DNA of 64,000 bases from Macropodus opercularis (Eukaryota; Chordata; Actinopteri; Anabantiformes; Osphronemidae), in contig CM061109.1 in assembly GCA_030770545.1 (NCBI GenBank), positions 1,178,001 to 1,242,000 of the forward strand, read 5' to 3'. Position 1 is the stretch's first letter; each line of letters begins with the position of its first letter. Positions 12,749-22,047 of this stretch are shown here, piece after piece. Position numbers and translations under genes: made by a program. The notes under the pieces were generated by a model, which made no database searches, was not told where the DNA came from, and worked only from the letters and a program-made list of their open reading frames with translations.

Positions 12749-13570
12749 GGCACTAACAAGTCTAAAACGCTGAAAACTGCTATCAGCAGTGTTTGAAAGG
12801 CTCAGGGTTGAAATCTATTCTGTTTTGAATGTGTGGTTCACAGTTTTGACAGCAGTGTGTTAGCATTTGCAAAAAGTGCTGTAAATCCATAGTGTTGTGC
12901 AGGTTGTGGTTAAAGTCATGGGATAAGTGTGTAGAGTTTTGAAAACTGTGTTCAAGCAATGAAAAATGAACTAGAGTTTGGTCCACATGAACTGATGCTG
13001 TGCAGACTGTAGTTAGAGTTTTGCACATGTGACTTCAGTTGTGCCCACTGACGTCTAGCAATCGTAAAAAACTGTAAACGGCTTCACGGGAAGCTTTGAC
13101 TGTTTCTGTATGACTTGTACTGCCGGTCGCACAGTGCAGCCACATACCTGCAGGTTCAGATGCAGATGCTTATTTTCCTCACCTCGCCTGCTTATTCGCT
13201 GCCGTTGTCTCTGCTCTCCCGTAGCTTTGCTCATCCCTCTCTCTGTACCTTTCTACAACTATTGTCAGGCTGCAACCAACGTTTGCTGCTATTCTTTTGT
13301 CTCTTCTCTATAAACTCGCCCCAGATGCAAATCTTCTTCTAAAAACCTTATTCACTTGAGATTACTGGGGGGTTTGGCACTTTGTGAATGCTATCAAAAC
13401 TGAATTGAAAACAATTATTACTCTTTGTTCGTTCTCATTTATATGTATTTAGTGTTTTGTTTTGATATTTAGATGTCACATCACAGCTTGAAGCCTCACA
13501 GACCCAACACGTGTTTTTGCTTTTCTGCAAGCTCAAAACACACAAATGTGAGCGTTTGAATCATCTGGTT

Positions 13571-13576
13571 TTTATT
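13571..13576 (-). terminator. gene A poly(A) signal
   Basis: TTTATT on plus is AATAAA on minus, about 90 nt beyond the acceptor of the last exon of gene A (exon starts 13667). It fits a short terminal exon. Confidence 0.6.
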
Positions 13577-13667
13577 ATAACTGCAGTGCTGAAATTGGCT
13601 GCCTTTGTATCTCTTCAAAGTAAATCTTGATCTCGTCAGAGTCCCTGCTGCCGAAGCCGCTGGAGGA
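13577..13667 (-). other. gene A terminal (3'UTR) exon with Ser-rich reading remnant
   Basis: A long polypyrimidine tract and CAG acceptor lie just above 13667. The exon begins TCCTCCAGCGGC, which in one frame would read SSSGFGSRDSDE, comparable to the coding Ser/Asp tail of gene C. In gene A the in-frame stop lies in the previous exon, so this exon is predicted to be untranslated. Confidence 0.6.
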
Positions 13668-14178
13668 CTGAAAAAAAAAAATTATTGAATTATAGTTATT
13701 TATTGAATAAGAATGTATTAATGCAACTATTCAGTTATCATCAGTTATTAGAATGTATTATTCAACATATACAATCAATATGTATAACTTAATAGTTCTT
13801 TTTTGTAACTGTTTCCTTTGCTGGTTCATATATTTGTGAAACTTGACCTGTAACACTTTATTGCCTCTTGGAGGCAGCAGCAGGCAACTTGTATGCTGTG
13901 CTAAAAGAATCTGGGGTAGATTGAAGTCATTTTCATTTTCAGTTGTGAAGACCTAAACATGATTTGTGAGTTGTGTGATTTGGAATTCAAATTCAAATTC
14001 ATACAATCACCAGGGTTTACGTGATACAGAATGTGACAAACCGTCTGAAGCATCCATGCAGCAACACAACCAGCAGAGCTACACATACACTTAAGCTTAT
14101 GTTTGATACTGGGTTATTTTTATATACACTCTGTGACACTGCTTACTTCTGACAATGGCCTCACATGTGACCAAGCTA

Positions 14179-14540
14179 TCAACAGTGTCCATGGTGACCG
14201 TGTCCGTGGTAACCGTGTCCGTGGTGACCGTGTCCGTGGTGACCGTGTCCGTGGTGACCATGTCCGCGTCCATGGTGACCGTGTCCGTGGTGACCGTGTC
14301 CGTGGTGACAAGGTCCGTGACCATGGCCTCCACATGGGGGAGCACACGGTGGAGGAGGACAGGGTGGGGGTGGGACACAGCCTGGTGGAGGTTGGGGGTA
14401 TCCGACCGGAAAACCCGGGGGGCCCTTGTGTCCTTGTCAAACACAAGAAGTCATTTTATCATAAGTCTGACAAAAAGGAGGATCAAAGAACAAAGAGACG
14501 TTTGCAAAGTGCGAGATTTACCTCCGTTGTGTCCGTACAT
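14179..14540 (-). CDS. Gene A: small Pro/Cys then His-Gly-rich protein, 90 aa
   Basis: Not a family I recognise by name. Exon 2 coding part 14540..14522 gives MYGHNG plus one base; exon 3 coding part 14432..14179 completes 90 codons and TGA. Residues 8-33 are Pro-rich with spaced Cys (YPQPPPG, CPPPPCAPPC). The rest is a GHGHH-type repeat with 27 His in total, built on a 15-bp minisatellite. There is no signal peptide or membrane segment, so it is probably soluble and intracellular. Metal binding is a plausible guess from composition only. The exon 3 donor (CAGAA then GTAAGC, exon end 14147) lies about 35 nt past the stop, so the last exon is 3'UTR. Acceptor (14562), start position and phase-1 intron match genes B-D exactly. 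Exon 1 ends near 14822. The alternative, chance repeat ORFs, is contradicted by the conserved splice frame. Confidence 0.72.
14185..14310. repeat. 15-bp coding minisatellite in gene A
   Basis: Roughly nine copies of a 15-bp unit (GTGACCGTGTCCGTG on plus) with small variants. On the minus strand it encodes GHGHH. The unit lacks stop codons in several frames on both strands, which explains the overlapping long open frames here. Copy number is likely to vary between individuals. Confidence 0.9.
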
Positions 14541-14868
14541 TTCAAACGTGCCAATGAAAACCCTGCAACTGAAAGAGGTCACTTACACAGAAGTTGCACA
14601 AATGGGAGAACACATGACCGACAGAGTGACTACACTGTCTACCTCCATCTATGTAAATACCTGGTGCCACACCTGAAACCAAGTCTCAACCCTGGTGCAG
14701 CTCTTCACAGGTGATAGGACCAAACAAACATTAGACTGAAGTAAAACCTGTGAACTTGTGAAGACATGTTCACAGATGTACACACAGCTTCTGTTGTAAT
14801 TCTTTAATTATTCAAACCTACCGTGAGAAGAAGCGCAGATCCGCAGATACAGCAGTCAGCTGACTGTT

Positions 14869-14875
14869 CTTTATG
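14869..14875 (-). promoter_or_regulatory. gene A TATA-like element
   Basis: CATAAAG on the minus strand lies about 50 nt upstream of the inferred exon 1 donor (14822). It is preceded by a TGACGTG motif and a GAGGCG motif, loosely like those of genes B and C. A further TTATATAA at 14963-14970 is an alternative, but would give a much longer exon 1. Confidence 0.4.
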
Positions 14876-14879
14876 ACGC

Positions 14880-16550
14880 ACACGTCAGGCGCCTCATCAT
14901 CACAGGCAGGGAGAGAACTGTTTGTCAGGTGTGAGCAATGATACACGTGACTTGATCAGATCTTATATAACTAAACAAACGAACAGGAGGACTTTTACCA
15001 TCAATGGTAAAACAATAAGAACAAACTCAGAACAGTGCATGATGATATGTACAGTGTAGAGATTTCTGATGTTTCATCAAATCGAATTCTTCATGGTGAT
15101 GTGTCACGTTTCTAGGTTTGGCTCGTTTTGCTGCCTACAGCAGTTCAATGTATCAAGGAGTGAGTGAAGGGGAAACGTATGTTTCTGATGATAAGATTAA
15201 TGTCGCTCATCAGGTTTCACTGCACAACTCACCGTGTCTCTTACTGACAGAATTAAGTGCTTTAATCTGTTAACGCTCATTCACTCATGAGGGTCGGGGC
15301 CGTGCTGGAGTCGGCCCCTGTAGGAGGCAGTTTCACCCTGGACAGGTCACCAGTCCGTCACATACGGACTCAGACAAACACTCACTCTCACGCCTACGGA
15401 CCATTTAGAATCTAAATAACCTGGAGAACCTGGGCAGAACAGGTCTTACAGTAAATGGACTAGAATACCTAGAGCTGTACTGGTGCCTGAACTAAAAAGC
15501 AGAACATCTCTATTAAAAAACATGGAAACACTGGCCTGTTGAAGGTGTCGTCGCTGACAAAGCTGATGATGTCACACCTTACGGCTAGAACGCACCCTGT
15601 CACACCAACTGATTTTGAAACACAGGGTCTATGGGCAGGAATGTTTTCCCCGCAGTCACTAAGAGAATGTTGACAGACAGGACACGTTGTTTTGAGGGAG
15701 ACAGCTGAGCAGATGTATCAAACATTTCCTCTAACCTAGATTCAGCAGCTGCTAGAGGGAAGAACCACAGAAAAACCAGAACCGTTCAGTCAGAATCTCA
15801 CTCTGAAGCCTGACATTCAGCAACTAACGCTCGACGGCCTAAACTATGATGCGACTGCATAATGGAAAGACACCAGCGTGTTTACATTGTGTTTGGTTCT
15901 TAGAAAGCACAAAACAAACCCACACAGTAACTGGATGAGCCGGTTTTTTGTACTGGTGTAATTAGTTCTGACTCTTTCACTGCTTTGACATCTGTGTGGA
16001 TTGATGACATCGTTTCTTTGTTTCTGGATTCGTTTAAATTTGAATAGAGTCACACCCAGAGTTTCACCTGAAAATTAGGACGTGAGTTAATTTACTGCAG
16101 ACCTTTGACCAGTATTGTAGGGTTGGAGGTAAACCTGCATAACCTCTATAAGAATAATTTTAATGCCACATCTCCCGAATGTGCGTGTGTTTAATAGCTT
16201 AAACATCGATGTGAATCCAGTTGTGTTAGCTTGCATGGAACACTTGAAAGCAGAAGCTTGGGCGGGTGTTTGCTTCCTATGTATAGTAACTTGCTGAACC
16301 TGTATTTGTGTGTGGTGAGTTTCTAAGTATTTGGACTTCAGATCATTTTACCTTTTGGGTGACGCCCCTGTGTATTAATGAGTTCAGTCTTTTAGTACTG
16401 GACCGGTTTAAATCTAAATAGATCCAATCAAGCACAGTTTCCTACGTTCACCTGAAACCTCAGATGTAAAACAGTAAAAAGGTGTAAACATGTGCAACCG
16501 ACCTCCTTCAGCCTAATCCACGAGCGCTCACCTGACTTCACAGCCGCAGC
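14880..16550. other. Intergenic between divergent genes A and B
   Basis: About 1.7 kb without a credible ORF or RNA gene. It contains one interspersed-repeat fragment (15295-15430). The A and B promoters sit at its two ends, so regulatory elements for both may lie here, but I see none beyond the promoter motifs. Confidence 0.6.
15295..15430. repeat. Fish interspersed repeat fragment (LINE-tail type)
   Basis: Contains ACCCTGGACAGGTCACCAGT and later CACTCTCACGCCTACGGACC. This resembles a very common fish retroelement 3' region (CCTGGACAGGTCGCCAGTCC type). Pieces resembling the end of the same repeat occur near 35.75 kb and 52.2 kb. Confidence 0.5.
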
Positions 16551-16590
16551 CCTGATGACGTGCTTGAGGTGTGGCTGCTCATATAAAAAG
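16551..16590 (+). promoter_or_regulatory. gene B promoter: CRE-like, KLF-like and TATA elements
   Basis: CTGATGACGTG (from 16552), GAGGTGTGGC (16566-16575) and ATATAAAAAG (16581-16590) are closely spaced. The first fits a CRE/ATF-type half site, the second a KLF-type GGYGTGG site and the third a TATA box. The inferred TSS is near 16612, with the first noncoding exon ending at 16637 (A then GTAAGT). The same order recurs upstream of gene C, and the KLF/TATA pair upstream of gene D. Confidence 0.65.
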
Positions 16591-17192
16591 CCTCGGCTGA
16601 TACTGTAGCTGCATCACTGGATCCGCTTCAGCTCTGAGTAAGTTCACCTTTCGCTGCTCTCTGTGTTTATGATCTAACCAGATTATTAACACTGAAAATG
16701 CAAAAGTACCTTTTGTATTAACACCTTTGAGACAGTTCAGCCTATTTACTCATAGTTTGTGGTTTGATTTCTTTTTCTTTTGTGTATCTTCATTTTTAGG
16801 CTTTTTTCTTCACTTCAACACTGTAAGTTTACAAGTTATCTGAGAATGTTGACTTGTTTGACAGTGAAGTCCTGGTTTAGGATCGAGGTTAAAATCTGGT
16901 TTATGTCAGGGTTTAAAAAAGAGGCAATGAGCTGGAAATTGTTGTTAGGCTACACCTTTAATAAATAACAACATGTAAGTATGTGTTTGTTTGCCTATCG
17001 TGTCGTGACAGGGAATCTCAGTCATGTGCATCACTTCTGGGCTGCACAACCTGTTTGACAGCATTCACATCCTGTTAGTCACAGTGGACGTCAGCTTTCT
17101 ATTATTGTGGTTTGGACTCATCTGAGGTTTGTAGATCTGACTTCCTCTCTGTGACTGTTTTCTCTTTCAGGATTTGAATCAGAGAGTTTGAA

Positions 17193-17590
17193 ATGTTCGG
17201 CCACCACAAGGGTAAATAACTCACTTTACCGTCTTTATTGTCTTTTCCTTCTTTCTTCAACCACTTCCTTTGTTGTCTGCCAAGCCGTACTTCATTTCTC
17301 TTTCAATAATAAGTGAGCCTCACCGTTTGTGTTTGACAGGACACCATCACCATCATCATCGCCATGGGCTTGATATTCAGATAACTCCGGGATACGTGAC
17401 CCCGGTTGCACCCACGGTCTACCCGTCTGTCCAGCCCTATGTTGCACCTGTGTACAACCCCGTAGCCCCAGTGCCGGGTTATGTAGCAGTGCCAGAAATG
17501 ACCTATGGGTCCTGGCCCCACGGTCACCACCATCATGGTCACCATCACCATCACCATGGCCACCATCATCATCATGGACACGGATGGTAG
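17193..17590 (+). CDS. Gene B: small His-rich protein, 89 aa
   Basis: Not recognised as a named gene. Coding exons 17193..17211 (MFGHHK plus one base) and 17340..17590; acceptors TTTCAG (17170) and TTTGACAG (17339) are clear. The product has a His block near the N-terminus (GHHHHHHRHG), a central region with spaced aromatic and VAP motifs (PTVYPSVQPYVAP, YNPVAPVPGYVAVPE), then GHHHH/GHHHHHH repeats ending HGHGW. It has 26 His in 89 residues, no Cys, no signal peptide and no membrane helix. The TAG lies 23 nt before the exon 3 donor (17613), so the last exon (from 17967) is untranslated; its first bases still read SSRDSH in one frame. Divergent to gene A and convergent with gene C. Composition suggests divalent-metal binding, which is inference only. 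Confidence 0.8.
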
Positions 17591-17819
17591 GATGGCCACA
17601 TCCCGCTAGAGAGGTAAGAGCCCAACAACAGAGAAAAGACTATGACTAGCTTCATTCCTGTTCAACTTCAGGCTTCATTGTTGTGTTGCCTTGTGGATGT
17701 TGTTTCATCTGTCAGATCTATTCCCACATGATGCATAGTGTTATTTCTCAACTGTTCACTGAGTTAACATTGAGGATGTTTTTGTCCCTAGAAGGTGACA
17801 GTGAAGGTGTTTTTCCATT

Positions 17820-17825
17820 AATAAA
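17820..17825 (+). terminator. gene B intronic poly(A) signal (alternative)
   Basis: AATAAA lies in the last intron, before the terminal exon. Its use would give a shorter transcript with the same protein, because the stop codon is upstream. Confidence 0.35.
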
Positions 17826-17966
17826 GTTTTGGATAAATCAACAGAATTAGCTGCTGGTTGTAGCGAAGAACATTAACGAGCTTTTCCGACCTGTGTCCCT
17901 CAGTTCTACCGAGCTTCTTACAGCTTTTGGCTCATTGTTGAGACTTTTCTTTTCCTGTCGTTGCAG

Positions 17967-18268
17967 TTCCAGCAGAGACTCTCACTAGATGAAGATGTCT
18001 GGATGTGAACAGGGACGTTAACGTCTGGACTCATTCCTCTACCTGCTTATAATCTGAATCACTGCTTTAAGACAGACTGTGTATGTCTTTCATCATTATG
18101 ATAATATATATATGTGATGCAAGGGATTCTTAATTTACACGTCAGATATAATGGACGTAAGGCTTGTGCAGTAGTTTTTGTGTGACACTGAGAATGATTT
18201 TCATGTACCACAAGTGATTCTGTGCACACTGTCGGTCATGCTCGTGGGTCATGGGATGTCTTATTAAA
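17967..18268 (+). other. gene B terminal 3'UTR exon and ATTAAA signal
   Basis: A pyrimidine tract and GTTGCAG acceptor precede 17967. The exon starts TTCCAGCAGAGACTCTCACT. An ATTAAA hexamer at 18263-18268 is a plausible poly(A) signal. The predicted protein ends upstream, so this exon is noncoding. Confidence 0.5.
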
Positions 18269-18599
18269 TGTTCACACATTAAATCATTACTACACAATTA
18301 AAGCATGGTGCAACATTCAAATCAGGGTGTGTTTTAGCCATGAGGTGTGACATCATCAGCTTTGTCAAGGTTCATTACGACAGTTCTCCTTTTTTAGTTC
18401 ACACAACTTTATGCTAGTTCGCCTGCTGCTCCTCCAGAGACACTAAAACATTGAAGTGACTGTGTGCAGACGTGAAAACATCTCGTCTTACTCAGTCCTG
18501 ACATATAATCCACCTGTGAAGAGAACGGCTTCATAGTGATTATTGCACATTATAGGTCTTGGTTTTCCCCGCATTGATCAGGTACTTTTGCTGAGTCTT

Positions 18600-18856
18600 C
18601 AATACGTCCTCTGTACTGACAATCACAGAGTCTTCAGAGAGCGTCTGTAAAACACAGCCATCAGAGTTGTGTCTGAAGTCTGCAGCATAGAGGGTGAAGA
18701 GGAAAGGGGCCAAAACGAATCACGGGGCTGCCAGGAGTCGTCAAGGAAGACGTGAGAGCCAATGGTCGGAGGCTGCTGAGGTCTCCAGCGAACTGGTACC
18801 ACGCAGGAGGTCTTCCAGAGCCGTGGCATCACCCTCAAGTTGAAGACCTTCTCCAT
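18600..18856 (-). mobile_element. LINE (CR1/L2-type) reverse-transcriptase fragment
   Basis: The minus strand reads MPRLWKTSCVVPV near its start and, in another frame further on, LYAADFRHNSDGCVL and TLSEDSVIV. These match two separated parts of fish CR1/L2-clade reverse transcriptases (LWKTSCVVPVPK and LYTADFRHNSD types). The intervening polymerase core is deleted and the frames no longer agree, so this is a relic. Confidence 0.65.
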
Positions 18857-19365
18857 AGAGTTAAAGCAGTATTATTAATAAAAATAGAATCTCTCTTTTA
18901 GAGGCTGACAGTGCTGTTGTGTTTTTAAAGATAAATGTGCATTAATCTCATGCATTGTTCTTTATGTACCTGGTGAAGTTTCAGAGAAAATCCTTGGTTA
19001 TTTATCTCCATTTATGTGGACATGGTTTTATGGTTCAGACAGATTTACGTGTGTTAAACGTATCAACTGTCCAACTAAATCATGCCATGTCAGCATCACC
19101 TCCTTCATTTCAAACACAGCTCTGTCTGATTACGTACATGACGCTGTTGACCCTAATAAACTTCCTGTACTGTGTTGTACTGTAGATCAGACTGTGAACT
19201 GTTCATATCCGATACGACATAATGCAGCAGTGTTTGCACTTTAAAGCTAAAATATGAAAGTGTCCTTTACACCTATACACAAACCAGTGGACTCAATATG
19301 TAACTGTCCCATCAAAGCCAACCACATCATTACATTTTACAAGTGATTCAAACCACGCACACGCG

Positions 19366-19640
19366 CTGGCATAAGCAACAAACAATTCAGTGGCACATGC
19401 ATTTTTCATTCTTTATCAAAGTATTTACAGGATCACTTAATCACTTAAAAAGCTGCATGCAAAGCAAAAGTGTACGTCCAATATGTGATAAGTGATTCTG
19501 CTGATGCATCAGTTCAGCTAATCTGTCAGAAGAGCCAAACTCTAGAGCTTTAAACATGTCAGACAGCTAAACACAGAAAAGTAGAAATAAAACATCCCTT
19601 TGGTTACATACGATATCAGAATAGTGGAAAAAACGGTTTT
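19366..19640. repeat. Local duplication copy 1 (of gene C 3'UTR)
   Basis: Runs from GGCATAAGCAACAAACAATT to GATATCAGAATAGTGGAAA. It is nearly identical to 19988-20335, with small indels. Copy 2 is the presumed 3'UTR of gene C; copy 1 has no Ser-tail exon attached. It is best seen as a partial tandem duplicate left by cluster expansion or deletion. Confidence 0.85.
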
Positions 19641-19729
19641 AGTAGATACACACACCCAAACAAGAAAAACGGGCCTGATTCATGACACACAAGCCTGCGT
19701 AAAGCTGAGCATAACAACACCATGTAGAC

Positions 19730-19865
19730 CAGGGGTGTCCAGTCCTGGTCCTCCAGGGCCACCGTCCTGCTGGTTTTCCAGGTCTCCCTGCCGTAGCTAC
19801 TACGGATCAGCAGAGAGAGTTGGAAAACAGGCCAGTCTTCGAGGACCAGTATTGGACACCACCTG
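19730..19865. mobile_element. hAT-type MITE with 8-bp target duplication
   Basis: CAGGGGTGTCCAGTCCTGGT opens the element, and its imperfect inverted complement (ending ATTGGACACCACCTG) closes it; the 136-bp unit is mostly terminal inverted repeat. The flanks are identical 8-mers, ATGTAGAC at 19722-19729 and at 19866-19873, matching the 8-bp duplication of hAT transposons. It has no coding capacity. It sits between the two copies of the local duplication. Confidence 0.92.
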
Positions 19866-19972
19866 ATGTAGACGAAAGCAGGTGAAGAAGTGCACATGGT
19901 TGGTTTATAGGGTGGCTGCGAGTTAGAGAAGCAGTGGAGAGACACCAGGAAATTGATCCACCCATGAGTTTC

Positions 19973-19978
19973 TTTATT
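19973..19978 (-). terminator. gene C poly(A) signal
   Basis: TTTATT on plus gives AATAAA on minus, about 415 nt beyond the gene C stop and at the far edge of duplication copy 2. No closer perfect hexamer was found. Confidence 0.5.
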
Positions 19979-19987
19979 GATGTGGCT

Positions 19988-20335
19988 GTTGGCATAAGCA
20001 AACAATTCAGTGGCACATGCATTTGAGACTTTTCATTCTTTATCGAAGTATTTACAGGATCACTTAACCTTTCACAACATATTCATTATCAAACCTTATG
20101 AAAATCCTAGAAACCTTGCCCAATACACAGCATGCAAAGCAAATAGCTGCATGCAAAGCAAACGTGTACGTCCAATATGTAGGAATCAAGTGATTCTGCT
20201 GATGCATCAGTTCAGCTAATCTGTCAGAAGAGCCGAACACTAGAGCTTTAAACATGTCAGACAGCTAAACACAGAAAAGTAGAAATAAAACATCCCTTTG
20301 GTTACATACGATATCAGAATAGTGGAAAAAAACTG
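19988..20335. repeat. Local duplication copy 2 (gene C 3'UTR)
   Basis: Near-identical partner of 19366-19640, with an extra internal segment around 20068-20140. It directly abuts the last coding exon of gene C. Confidence 0.85.
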
Positions 20336-20389
20336 TTGCATGTACACAAGTTGGAAGACGACGAGTTCAGCTGCTAAGAGGTCGAAGCC

Positions 20390-21620
20390 TTAATCAGAGT
20401 CACTGCTGCAGGAGCTGCTGGAGTTCTGCAACAAGAAACCACGGTTCAAGTCACAATGGAAGGAAAAGCAATAGAGAGTTATTTTGTAGAATAATAAATA
20501 TTTTTATGGATTCAAGAAAACATTGATAAACAAGTATTTAATTTAAACCTGTGTTTGTTTAACCCTGGTGCAGCCTGAGGGGTCAAAATGAAAACAGGGG
20601 CTCAAAGCTCAAAAACCACACAAGGGTTGGATAAAACAGACGATAAACCACAACACGCTTCATCTGATGAACTTGTTCATCATAGACCCACACGTGTTCA
20701 TTGCTTGGATGTAAAACCCACCAAGGCTGTTTGATCCAACCCTGGTGTGTCTGAGCTTTGGCGCCTCCTGGTTCACAGTGGGGTCGTTTGACCCCTTGAA
20801 GGCTGCACCAGGGTTAAAATTACGCTGAACCCAAATCCCATAGTAACAACAAAACTTAGAATTTCTGATTATCTGTTCTAGGAATCAACCATTTTAGCTC
20901 CAGCTAAATAAGATGCTATGTGCATATCATTAGGAGCAACACCTTGCAGATGAACGATGCATTATATTGCATAAATGTTTGCAGCGTTCCCTTATGAAAA
21001 TGATTGGTTGGTTGAAAGGACCTTACCCCATGACAGTTTCTTCCTTTCTTGTGACATCTGATATGCATGTGACCATGCTTGTGTTTGTGGCGACGAAATC
21101 CATGATGGCCGTGATGCCCATGATGCCCGTGATGGCCGTGATGCCCACGATGGCCGTGATGCCCGCGGCCGTGGCCACAGCCACACCCAGGCCCACATCC
21201 AGGCCCACACCCAGCACCAGGATACGGTCCCTGCCCAGGCCCACACCCAGCACCAGGATACGGTCCCTGCCCAGGCCCACACACAGCACCAGCATACGGT
21301 CCCTGCCCAGGCCCACACACAGCACCAGCATACGGTCCCTGCCCAGGCCCTGGGTAGATTCCAGAAGGTGGGGCTAGAGGATTGTAGCCAGGCTGGCCAG
21401 GCTGGTAGGGCTGGGGAGGAAATGGCTGGGAAGGGTAGTTGTGAGGTGGAACAGACCCTGGTGGATACTGGGGGTATCCTCCTGGTTGACCATATCCAGG
21501 AGGATACTGGTTTCCTAAACAAACAAGACATCACTTATTGGCAATTACTGATACAGGTAGTTAATTTTAGTAAAAGCAAGAAGGACAAATTATTGTTTTA
21601 CCTCTGTTGTTCCCGTACAT
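20390..21620 (-). CDS. Gene C: Pro/Gly/Cys-repeat and His-rich protein with Ser-Asp tail, 180 aa
   Basis: Coding exons 21620..21602 (MYGNNR plus one base), 21514..21027 and 20425..20390; 169 + 11 codons, then TAA. Domains: residues 8-60 are Gln/Tyr/Pro-rich (YPPGYGQPGGYPQYPP); next come four 12-residue units of type CGPGQGPYPGAG; then a Cys-Gly stretch (CGPGCGPGCGCGHG); then HHGHHG repeats; then a basic HKHKHGHMHIRCHKKGRNCH segment; finally NSSSSCSSDSD. The basic-His segment followed by a Ser-run ending DSD is reminiscent of the C-terminus of proline-rich protein 13, but I cannot claim orthology. No signal peptide or transmembrane helix is visible. It is the only cluster member whose Ser exon is translated. 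A piggyBac-type MITE sits in its last intron. Function unknown. Confidence 0.78.
20563..20813. mobile_element. piggyBac-type MITE in gene C intron
   Basis: The ends are CCCTGGTGCAGCC (from 20563) and GGCTGCACCAGGG (to 20813), perfect inverted repeats beginning with CCC. Both ends are bounded by TTAA (20559-20562 and 20814-20817). TTAA duplication and a CCC terminus are the signature of piggyBac elements. Sub-terminal GGGGTCAAA / TTTGACCCC is also inverted. It is 251 bp and noncoding. Confidence 0.9.
21203..21346. repeat. 36-bp coding minisatellite in gene C
   Basis: Four tandem copies of a 36-bp unit, encoding 12 residues of type GPGQGPY(P/A)GA(G/V)C on the minus strand. Units pair by sequence (two AGAV, two PGAG), which suggests recent duplications of pairs. 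Alternative frames are also open and generate the long shadow ORFs here. Confidence 0.9.
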
Positions 21621-22009
21621 TTTAAAATTCCCAAGTCAAAACCTGAAACAAAGAGAAGCCACTTAAATGCGCCCAGATCTGCGATGAACACAAGGAACCC
21701 GTCACAGTCAGAAACGCTACTGAGCAGGTTCTGAGCAGACAGAGCAGCTACAGCCTCGGTTAGAGGTCGTCAAACAGGTCGTGCAGGTCAGCAGCGATAC
21801 TGTCGATCACACAGATCCCAGAACCCTGATAAGAGCCTGGGTCTAACCACGACCCAGAACCCGAGGCCGGACACTGAACTCAACTAACCCACAACCACGG
21901 GACACCACGGGACACCACGGGACACCACGGGCCGAGTGAGGCCGCTTCTCCGCATACACTCACCCTGAGCCGAAGCAGACTGACGGAGGCAGCAGCAGGT
22001 GACCTCGCC

Positions 22010-22047
22010 TTTATAGGAGGCCACGCCTGAGGCAGACGCGTCATCAG
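22010..22047 (-). promoter_or_regulatory. gene C promoter: TATA, KLF-like and CRE-like elements
   Basis: On the minus strand the order is CTGATGACGCG (22047-22037), AGGCGTGGCC (22028-22019), then TATAAA (22015-22010). Exon 1 donor (AGG then GTGAGT, exon end 21964) lies about 50 nt downstream. The arrangement parallels that of gene B, and the AGGCGTGGCC-to-TATA part is almost identical to gene D. Confidence 0.65.

Larger units (their letters stand above)
11841..13074 (-). mobile_element. Tc1/mariner-superfamily (DDE_3-type) transposon remnant with ~39-bp TIRs
   Basis: The left end reads CAGTTTTTTACGATTGCTA and continues with similar sequence to about 11880. The right end (13074 leftwards, reverse complement) begins with the identical 19 bases and continues with few mismatches through GGGCACAACTG; similarity extends further inside (GTGCAAAACTCTAACTACAG in both). 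TA dinucleotides flank both ends, matching the TA target duplication of this superfamily. A degenerate transposase C-terminus on the minus strand lies inside (separate entry). The interior also holds a compound microsatellite. The element is about 1.23 kb, internally eroded and surely non-autonomous. It sits about 230 bp upstream of the hibch start codon. Confidence 0.85.

Noticed and set aside
14103..14714. 203-aa plus-strand open frame and 108-173-aa neighbours over the gene A repeat
   Set aside because: The 15-bp repeat unit lacks stops in several frames on both strands, so long frames appear by construction. Only the minus-strand spliced frame shares start exon, intron phase and terminal exon with genes B-D.
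20992..21534. 180-aa minus-strand Trp/Ala-rich open frame
   Set aside because: It is an alternative frame of the gene C repeat exon and runs across both splice sites of exon 3. Its equal length to the spliced protein is coincidence.
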